NCBI GenBank assembly: GCA_900767505.1
Contig: CAAFZG010000125.1
Location: 1-10,574 of the forward strand
DNA: 10,574 bases
Direction: 5' to 3'
Source: Methanomassiliicoccales archaeon
Lineage (GTDB): Archaea; Thermoplasmatota; Thermoplasmata; Methanomassiliicoccales; Methanomethylophilaceae
A program made the translations under genes and the position numbers. Below the pieces are notes generated by a model. The model was not told the origin of the DNA and did not search any database. It saw only the letters and a list, made by a program, of their open reading frames with translations. This document shows positions 6,435-10,574 of the stretch, piece by piece. The stretch's first letter is position 1. Every line of letters begins with the position of its first letter.

Positions 6435-7130
6435 TCAACTGACCAGTTTGACCGAGGCGGTACCCTTGGTCTTGTGCTTCAGTTTCTCTGTTATCTCTGT
6501 GATCATCCCCGCAGGGATCTCCATGAGTCCGATCCACGATCCGTCGGCGGTCCACTCCTCTCTGTCGACGATGCCGTAATGGATGATATCGTCGTAGCAG
6601 CGTCCGTAGTCGGTACCGTTGAGCTTGATCGCTATGCGGCTCTTCTCGAACCTGATGGGGAGAAGCGGCCTGAGCAGCTTCATCGCCTCGTCGATCTCCT
6701 TCTCCAGCGGTTTGAACGGGTCCACATGGAACTTCGCCTCCTCCAGCGCCAGTTGGATCCTGAGCGGGGGGTGAGGGGTGTGTGTCTGCGGGTTGATCGC
6801 ATTGGCGGAGATGTACGTGATCACCTGCTGCCTCTTGGCCTCCAGCATCTCCTTGCGCTGTTCGGTGGTGATCTGGATCTCGCCTTTCTCGACGATCTTG
6901 CTCGCAATGGCGCCTATCTCCTCGGTTCCGAAGACCTCTTTAATCTTGTCCTCGGGGGGTCTTGTACCCTTGGAGGCGTTCTTGAAGACGTCTTCGACAG
7001 CCATGTAGTCTATGATGTCGAACTTCTTCCCCTGTTTGATCATGTCGAAAACGGCAGGGTCAAGCAGGATCTCGAACGTCTCTCCGTGGGATTCGAGTTT
7101 GGCAACGATCGCGTCGTCGAGATTGACCAT
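6435..7130 (-). CDS. sbds: Ribosome maturation protein SDO1/SBDS homologue
   Basis: This is the archaeal homologue of the Shwachman-Bodian-Diamond protein, 231 residues. In eukaryotes it works with the GTPase EFL1 to release eIF6 from new 60S subunits; a matching role with aEF-2 and aIF6 is inferred in archaea. The N-terminal FYSH domain covers about residues 1-85 (MVNLDDAIVAKLESHGETFEI). The central helical domain contains KGEIQITTEQRKEM and the conserved NPQTHTPHPPLRI. The C-terminal domain is ferredoxin-like (about 160-231). Start ATG 7130 is chosen over upstream in-frame codons, which would overlap psmA and add non-family sequence; the ATG lies 4 bases past the psmA stop. The position between psmA and rrp4 is the classic one. 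Confidence 0.96.
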   Translation of the reverse strand: MVNLDDAIVAKLESHGETFEILLDPAVFDMIKQGKKFDIIDYMAVEDVFKNASKGTRPPEDKIKEVFGTEEIGAIASKIVEKGEIQITTEQRKEMLEAKRQQVITYISANAINPQTHTPHPPLRIQLALEEAKFHVDPFKPLEKEIDEAMKLLRPLLPIRFEKSRIAIKLNGTDYGRCYDDIIHYGIVDREEWTADGSWIGLMEIPAGMITEITEKLKHKTKGTASVKLVS

Positions 7131-7134
7131 GGTC

Positions 7135-7845
7135 TCACATCTTGTCGACGAAGGAGGAGATCTCCTCGGCAGTGAGTCTTCTGAACTTCTCACCGATGTT
7201 GGCGACACCGATCTCGACGTTCTCCGCCTTCGGCTTCTCCTCGATCGCGGCCTCGAGGGCCTTGAGTCCCATGGCGATGGCCTCGTCGTAGGTCATGTCG
7301 TCCTTGTACTCCTTCTCGAAGAAGTCCATGACGGCCGCACGTCCGATTCCGATGCCTGTGGCCTTGTAGGCGACGAGGGCTCCGGAGGGGTCCGTTTCGA
7401 AAAGGTGTACGCCCAGGTCGTCCGTTCCAGCGACCAGGAGTGCTGTTCCGAACGGGCGCACTCCGCCGTACTGGGTGTAGTTCTGCTTGTAGTCGCAGAT
7501 CTTCTTCACGAGCATCTCGACGGAGATGTTCTCCCCGAAGTTCACCCTGTGGATCTGCGCGTTCTTTCTGGCCTCGTCGACCAGTATCCTGGCATCGGCT
7601 ACGAGTCCGGATGTCGCGCATCCGATGTAGTCATCGATTCCGTGGATCTTCTCCGTGGACCTGGGCTCCAGCAGTCTGCTGGACGATCTCCTGTCCACGA
7701 TGAGGGCCACCCCGTCCTTGTACTTCAGCCCGATGGTCGTGGAGCCTTTCTTCACGGCCTCGCGGGCGTATTCAACTTGGAACAATCTTCCGTCAGGGGA
7801 GAAAACTGTTATCCCCCTGTCATAAGCCATCTGTCCGGGTTGCAT
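7135..7845 (-). CDS. psmA: Proteasome alpha subunit
   Basis: This forms the outer rings and gate of the 20S proteasome, 236 residues. The N-terminus MQPGQMAYDRGITVFSPDG carries the gating YDR motif (8-10), followed by LFQVEYAREAVKKGST (21-36). K66 in the segment STEKIHGIDDYIG aligns with the pocket lysine that binds the HbYX tails of PAN-type ATPases. YTQYGGVRPFG is also a strong family segment. The sequence resembles the Thermoplasma protein as I recall it, which supports a Thermoplasmatota origin. Start ATG 7845 has an AGGAG Shine-Dalgarno about 9 bases upstream and gives the usual MQ-start. The 82-base gap to pop5 contains a strong TATA box, so psmA and the genes after it may have their own promoter. 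No beta subunit or PAN gene is in the window. Confidence 0.97.
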   Translation of the reverse strand: MQPGQMAYDRGITVFSPDGRLFQVEYAREAVKKGSTTIGLKYKDGVALIVDRRSSSRLLEPRSTEKIHGIDDYIGCATSGLVADARILVDEARKNAQIHRVNFGENISVEMLVKKICDYKQNYTQYGGVRPFGTALLVAGTDDLGVHLFETDPSGALVAYKATGIGIGRAAVMDFFEKEYKDDMTYDEAIAMGLKALEAAIEEKPKAENVEIGVANIGEKFRRLTAEEISSFVDKM

Positions 7846-7889
7846 AATGCCTGCTCCTATTCTTTACCGCGTGTGGATAAGAGGGGCAG

Positions 7890-7901
7890 TATAAAATATA
7901 C
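7890..7901 (-). promoter_or_regulatory. Internal TATA box upstream of psmA
   Basis: On the minus strand the sequence is GTATATTTTATA, a very good archaeal TATA element in an otherwise GC-rich area. It is centred about 50 bases before the psmA ATG, which predicts transcription start near base 7870 and a leader of about 25 bases carrying the AGGAG Shine-Dalgarno. With the following base it forms GTATA-ttt-TATAC, a near-symmetric element that could also bind a regulator. Confidence 0.65.
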
Positions 7902-7927
7902 ACCGTGTCTCGTTCGGATGCGCCGAT

Positions 7928-8221
7928 TCATCTTTTCCTTCTTTGCGGGACTTTCAGGTTGGGATACTCGTCCCTGAGGGTGCGCAGGGTTCCCGAGGTC
8001 TTCACACTTTGGAATCCCTCGATTCCGATGACGTCCTGCACAGCGTTCCGATCCGACGGCGTGAACCTGATGACGGCATCCCCGCGGTGACATGTTATCA
8101 CCTTTGCAGACCGGACCCTCTCGCACAGGATCTCGGTCAGCCGGTCCCTGTGCATGTTTGCGGGCACCATGACGTACATGTAGCGGCGCCTTCCGCGGAC
8201 GGATTTCACGACCATGTCCAT
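7928..8221 (-). CDS. rnp2: Ribonuclease P protein component 2 (Pop5/Rnp2-like)
   Basis: This is probably the archaeal Pop5 homologue, a protein cofactor of RNase P, which trims tRNA 5' leaders. It is 97 residues (95 from the second ATG). Evidence is partly positional: pop5 stands directly before psmA in many Euryarchaeota. The sequence fits: a basic start with RGRRRYMYVMV (first strand, about 9-19), the central GDAVIRFTPSDRNAVQDVIG (about 47-66, like the family pattern of a strand followed by R-x(3-6)-V-x-D-V), and the C-terminal SVKTSGTLRTLRDEY ending in basic PQRRKR. It is shorter than the 110-120 residues seen in Pyrococcus. The TATA box at 8237-8244 is about 20 bases from the ATG at 8221 but about 26 from the ATG at 8215, so the true start may be 8215 on a leaderless mRNA. 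The usual upstream partners rnp3 and rpl15e are absent. Confidence 0.75.
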   Translation of the reverse strand: MDMVVKSVRGRRRYMYVMVPANMHRDRLTEILCERVRSAKVITCHRGDAVIRFTPSDRNAVQDVIGIEGFQSVKTSGTLRTLRDEYPNLKVPQRRKR

Positions 8222-8236
8222 ACCGAGTGAGGTATC

Positions 8237-8244
8237 CGATATAA
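8237..8244 (-). promoter_or_regulatory. TATA box of pop5 and the exosome/proteasome superoperon
   Basis: On the minus strand this reads TTATATCG in GC-rich surroundings. Its centre is about 26 bases upstream of the second pop5 ATG (8215), the spacing expected for a leaderless archaeal mRNA. By-eye call. Confidence 0.45.
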
Positions 8245-8266
8245 CCGTTTCCGAGTTCTGTCCGCG

Positions 8267-8287
8267 ACAGGCCCCGAACAGGCCTGT
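8267..8287. repeat. 7-bp inverted repeat upstream of the pop5 promoter
   Basis: ACAGGCC and GGCCTGT form a perfect 7-bp stem around a 7-base loop. It lies about 20 bases upstream of the pop5 TATA box. It may be a transcription-end hairpin of a short upstream transcript or a regulator site; nothing in the sequence decides between these. Confidence 0.5.
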
Positions 8288-8366
8288 GGATTTGCATAAT
8301 CAGCTCGGTGTTCGTGTGCATGATGCAGATAAATGCGTGTTTCCGAGGCTGTTTCCCGCAGATGTA

Positions 8367-8439
8367 CGATGGATGTATGCTTTTTCCGGCAACACGGTAT
8401 AGCCAGCATTCGGAATTTTTGCGGACCATGCATCCATCG
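8367..8439. repeat. Imperfect 73-base hairpin with 13-bp arms
   Basis: CGATGGATGTATG (8367-8379) pairs with CATGCATCCATCG (8427-8439) over 13 positions, with one T-G wobble. Inside, TTCCG (8384-8388) and CGGAA (8411-8415) can pair again across an internal loop made of T-runs, leaving a roughly 22-base terminal region. It lies outside any gene. It could be a structured RNA or the remnant of a small inverted-repeat element; no flanking target-site duplication is visible. Confidence 0.55.
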
Positions 8440-8477
8440 ATAAAAACCTTGACGTATCGGGACATGGTTCGGTATTT

Positions 8478-8497
8478 GTTTCGTAATTATACGAAGC
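8478..8497. repeat. Inverted repeat containing a TATA-like core
   Basis: TTCGTA-atta-TACGAA is a perfect 6-bp inverted repeat; the arms reach 8 bp if one G-T wobble is allowed. Its centre reads GTATAATT on the minus strand, a TATA-like core about 24 bases before an ATG at 8465. It may be a promoter or operator for a minus-strand transcript through the structured region. Confidence 0.35.
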
Positions 8498-8665
8498 ATC
8501 TCAATAGTAACAACCATTTCAACTGTAGTATTAGATGAAAAGGTAATACATTTTAATCTTCATCTGCGATATGCTGGCTATTGAAAATTTAAGCTACCCT
8601 AATAATTTTAGGCATTTCAAAATATTCTCAATGCAAAATTGGTTATTATAAGGATACAACTAGTA

Positions 8666-8683
8666 TATCAATCTATCTTGATA
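8666..8683. promoter_or_regulatory. Inverted repeat just upstream of the hdrA TATA box
   Basis: TATCAA-tctatc-TTGATA is a perfect 6-bp inverted repeat with a 6-base spacer, ending 4 bases before the likely hdrA TATA box. The layout is typical of a binding site for a dimeric helix-turn-helix activator or repressor. The regulator is unknown. Confidence 0.4.
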
Positions 8684-8687
8684 CGGC

Positions 8688-8697
8688 TTAATATACC
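8688..8697 (+). promoter_or_regulatory. TATA box of hdrA
   Basis: TTAATATACC lies about 58-67 bases before the TTG start of hdrA. It predicts transcription start near 8719 and a leader of about 36 bases that includes the GGAGG Shine-Dalgarno at 8743-8747. The perfect 10-bp palindrome TACCATGGTA (8694-8703) overlaps it, and a second one, ACCAATTGGT (8729-8738), lies in the leader. Confidence 0.5.
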
Positions 8698-8754
8698 ATG
8701 GTAGTCATTCTCTCAATCATTCCAATTCACCAATTGGTATACGGAGGCAATGAT

Positions 8755-10574
8755 TTGACAAAATCGGCATTGGTTATTGGTGGAGGAATCGCAGGAATCC
8801 AGGCTTCGTTGGATCTTGCAGACAGGGGCATACACGTCTACCTGGTAGAGAAAGACCCTACCATCGGTGGAGTTATGTGCCGTCTGGACAAGACATTCCC
8901 TACGAACGACTGTTCCGCGTGTATCCTCTCCCCTAAGATGGCTGACTGTGCTGGACACCCCAACATAGACGTTCTGACCTATCACGAGGTCCAGGCCGTC
9001 GAGGGTGAGGCCGGAGACTTCAAGGTCAAGGTCCTCAAGAAGGCAAGGTTCGTCAACCCCAAGGAGTGTACCGGATGCGGCGACTGTCTCGCTAAATGTC
9101 CTGTAAAGAACATTCCTGACAAGTACGAGTTCGGCCTCACCAACAGGAAGGCCATCTACATCCCTCACGCTCAGGCCGTTCCCCGTGTCGCGATCATCGA
9201 CGCAGAGAACTGTAACATGATCAAGAAGGGAAAGTGCGGTCTCTGCGCAAAGAACTGCGGAAAGGGCGCCATCCACTATGACGACAAGGATGAGGTCATC
9301 GAGCTCTCGGTCGGATCCATCATCGCGGCCCCCGGATTCAAGGTCTGGGATGCCCACATCGCCACAGAGTACGGATACGGAAGATACAAGAACGTCGTCA
9401 CCGCCATCGAGTACGAGAGGATGATGTGCGCTTCCGGTCCCAGCAGAGGTCACATCACAATCCCCTCCAGCGGAGAGGACCCCAAGAAGATCGCTTACAT
9501 CCAGTGCTGCGGATCCAGGTCCGAGAAGAAAGGATGGAAGAAGTACTGCTCGTCCGTGTGCTGCATGTACGCCACAAAGCAGGCCATGATCACCAAGGAG
9601 CACGGAGACCTCCAGGAGGACATCTTCTTCATGGACATCAGGTCCTACGGAAAAGAGTTCGAGGCCTACATCCACCGCGGTGAGAACGAGTACGGCATCA
9701 ACATGCACAGGGGAGCCCGTGTGTCCAACATCGAGGAGGACCCTGTCACAAAGAAGCTCACGATCAACTACACCGATGACAACAACGATGGAGTCTCCGA
9801 GGAGTTCGACATCGTCGTCCTGTCCGTCGGTCTCGCACCTCCGGAGGGAGCTCAGGAGTTCGCCGACATGCTCGGAATCGAGCTCAACGAGTACGGATTC
9901 TGCAAGACATCCGTCTTCCACCCCCTGGAGACAACCAGGAAGGGAGTGTTCGTAACCGGAGCGTTCGCCGCACCCAAGGACATCCCCACATCCGTTGCCG
10001 AGGCATGCGGTTCCTCTGCCAAGGCCGGAGCATACATCGTCGACGAGAACTTCCAGCCCTGCGCTCCCAAGATCTACCCGCCCGAGAAGGACGTCGTAGG
10101 AAAGGAGCCCCGCGTCGGAGTTTGGGTCTGCCACTGCGGTATCAACATCGGATCCGTGGTCGACGTCCCCGCTGTCGCCGAGTACGCCAAATCCCTGCCC
10201 GGAGTCGTAATGTCCACCGAGTCTCAGTACGCATGCGCCCAGGACTGCCTGGAGGCAATCTCCAAGGCCATTCAGGAGCACGACCTCAACAGGGTCGTCG
10301 TCGCCTCATGCACACCCAGGACCCACGAGCCTCTCTTCAGGGAGGCCTGCAGGAATGGAGGACTCAACAAGTATCTCTGCAACATGGCCAACATCCGTGA
10401 CCAGTGCTCTTGGATCCACATGCACGAGCACGAGGCCGCCACCAAGAAGGCCAAGGATCTCCTCAGGATGGCAATCGCCAAGGCCTGTCTCCTCGAGCCT
10501 CTCGTCGGAGCCGAGATCCCTGTGACCAACGCAGCCGCCGTCATCGGTGGAGGAATCACCGGAATGACCGCCGC
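8755..10574 (+). CDS. hdrA: Heterodisulfide reductase subunit A, apparent tandem HdrA fusion (3' end outside window)
   Basis: HdrA is the FAD and iron-sulfur electron-bifurcating subunit of HdrABC, which couples heterodisulfide and ferredoxin reduction. The visible 606 codons show, in order: an FAD Rossmann motif GGGIAGIQ (9-16); C42 and the FPTNDCSACILSPKM block (C53, C56); a ferredoxin insert with C105-x2-C108-x2-C111-x3-C115 and C153-x7-C161-x2-C164-x3-C168; the block with CCGS (C251, C252) and YCSSVCC (C265, C269, C270); and APKDIPTSVAEACGSSAKA. Then RVGVWVCHCGINIG begins (C459, C461), the domain normally found at the N-terminus of HdrA. A second Rossmann motif GGGITGM (598-604) follows. 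So one HdrA module is followed by the start of another. The TTG start is chosen for GGAGG seven bases upstream; the ATG at 8750 is out of frame and stops after two codons. Codon use is strongly biased (high-expression look). No hdrB, hdrC or mvhD is visible; they may lie beyond the window. Confidence 0.93.
   Translation, partial: MTKSALVIGGGIAGIQASLDLADRGIHVYLVEKDPTIGGVMCRLDKTFPTNDCSACILSPKMADCAGHPNIDVLTYHEVQAVEGEAGDFKVKVLKKARFVNPKECTGCGDCLAKCPVKNIPDKYEFGLTNRKAIYIPHAQAVPRVAIIDAENCNMIKKGKCGLCAKNCGKGAIHYDDKDEVIELSVGSIIAAPGFKVWDAHIATEYGYGRYKNVVTAIEYERMMCASGPSRGHITIPSSGEDPKKIAYIQCCGSRSEKKGWKKYCSSVCCMYATKQAMITKEHGDLQEDIFFMDIRSYGKEFEAYIHRGENEYGINMHRGARVSNIEEDPVTKKLTINYTDDNNDGVSEEFDIVVLSVGLAPPEGAQEFADMLGIELNEYGFCKTSVFHPLETTRKGVFVTGAFAAPKDIPTSVAEACGSSAKAGAYIVDENFQPCAPKIYPPEKDVVGKEPRVGVWVCHCGINIGSVVDVPAVAEYAKSLPGVVMSTESQYACAQDCLEAISKAIQEHDLNRVVVASCTPRTHEPLFREACRNGGLNKYLCNMANIRDQCSWIHMHEHEAATKKAKDLLRMAIAKACLLEPLVGAEIPVTNAAAVIGGGITGMTA

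Larger units (their letters stand above)
8222..8754. other. Divergent intergenic region, no convincing gene
   Basis: About 530 bases separate the divergent pop5 and hdrA genes. The half next to pop5 (to about 8460) is of mixed composition; from about 8500 to 8740 the sequence is strongly AT-rich. No open frame here has codon use or protein features like the neighbouring genes, and I see no tRNA, rRNA, CRISPR or transposase. It contains several inverted repeats, at 8267-8287, 8367-8439, 8478-8497, 8528-8565, 8598-8612 and 8666-8683, together with promoter elements at both ends. An unrecognised non-coding RNA is possible. Confidence 0.7.

Noticed and set aside
5023..7977. Long plus-strand frames opposite rrp41, rrp4, SBDS and psmA (321-406 codons)
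   Set aside because: All are antisense shadows of well-supported conserved genes and show D/L/V/G-rich translations typical of such shadows.
3645..8085. Shared short string ATGACGGCATCC at about 3649 and 8070
   Set aside because: Two 12-base matches in coding sequence of similar composition; no extension and no third copy seen, so taken as coincidence.
7857..8465. 202-codon minus-strand frame overlapping pop5
   Set aside because: More than half is an out-of-frame copy of pop5. The unique N-terminal part is rich in Cys, His and Met with no domain or neighbour-like codon use. A TATA-like box upstream is noted as possible non-coding transcription instead.
8300..8580. C/D-box guide RNA or RNase P RNA
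   Set aside because: Near matches to box C (ATGATGC, AGATGAA) occur, but no properly spaced set of C, D', C' and D boxes is present. The conserved core sequences of archaeal RNase P RNA or SRP RNA were not found.
8713..10281. 522-codon open frame on the minus strand opposite hdrA
   Set aside because: It is antisense to a clear hdrA reading frame with cofactor motifs. Its length is explained by the biased codon use of hdrA, and its translation (rich in D, G, L, V, S) has no recognisable domain.
1..10574. CRISPR array, transposase, tRNA or integration site
   Set aside because: No regularly spaced direct repeats, no transposase-like frame and no tRNA-like fold were seen anywhere in the window.

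Overview
The window is archaeal and most likely comes from a methanogen of the Thermoplasmatota (Methanomassiliicoccales-like). The domain is clear from the gene set: proteasome alpha subunit, SBDS, the exosome genes rrp4/rrp41/rrp42, L37Ae, Rpo12, the KEOPS subunit Pcc1, prefoldin beta and a Pop5-like RNase P protein. The proteasome alpha N-terminus closely resembles my recollection of the Thermoplasma protein. A large HdrA heterodisulfide-reductase subunit points to a methanogen or other Hdr-using anaerobe. The order-level assignment is inference.

Layout. Bases 1-20 are not biological: they match the 3' end of the Illumina read-1 adapter, so the window begins at an untrimmed contig end. Next, on the minus strand, is a DHH/DHHA1 phosphoesterase cut by that end (21-965). 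Then comes a two-gene ABC-2 type exporter, permease (1030-2346) and ATPase (2343-3062), joined by an ATGA overlap. A strong inverted repeat at 3154-3178 separates it from a long minus-strand gene string. Read in the direction of transcription this is pop5, psmA, SBDS, rrp4, rrp41, rrp42, rpl37ae, rpo12, pcc1, pfdB (8221 down to 3193). This is the archaeal exosome/proteasome superoperon, linking RNA processing and decay, protein turnover, ribosome maturation, transcription, tRNA modification and co-translational folding. From psmA on, junctions are overlapping or at most about 24 bases. Several Shine-Dalgarno sites (GGTGAT or GGAGG type) lie inside the preceding gene. The one larger gap, between pop5 and psmA, holds a second TATA box.

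Bases 8222-8754 form a roughly 530-base divergent intergenic region without a convincing gene. It becomes strongly AT-rich from about 8500 and holds the pop5 promoter, the hdrA promoter and several inverted repeats, including a 73-base imperfect hairpin.

On the plus strand, from a TTG start at 8755 to the window end, lies hdrA. Its domain order is unusual: an HdrA flavin/ferredoxin module comes first. It is followed by the CHCG domain that normally begins HdrA, then a second FAD-binding Rossmann motif. The gene therefore appears to be a tandem HdrA-HdrA fusion that continues beyond the window.

TATA-like boxes about 24-26 bases upstream of the DHH, ABC ATPase and pop5 start codons suggest leaderless transcripts. 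psmA and hdrA instead appear to have short leaders with Shine-Dalgarno sites. All promoter calls are by eye.
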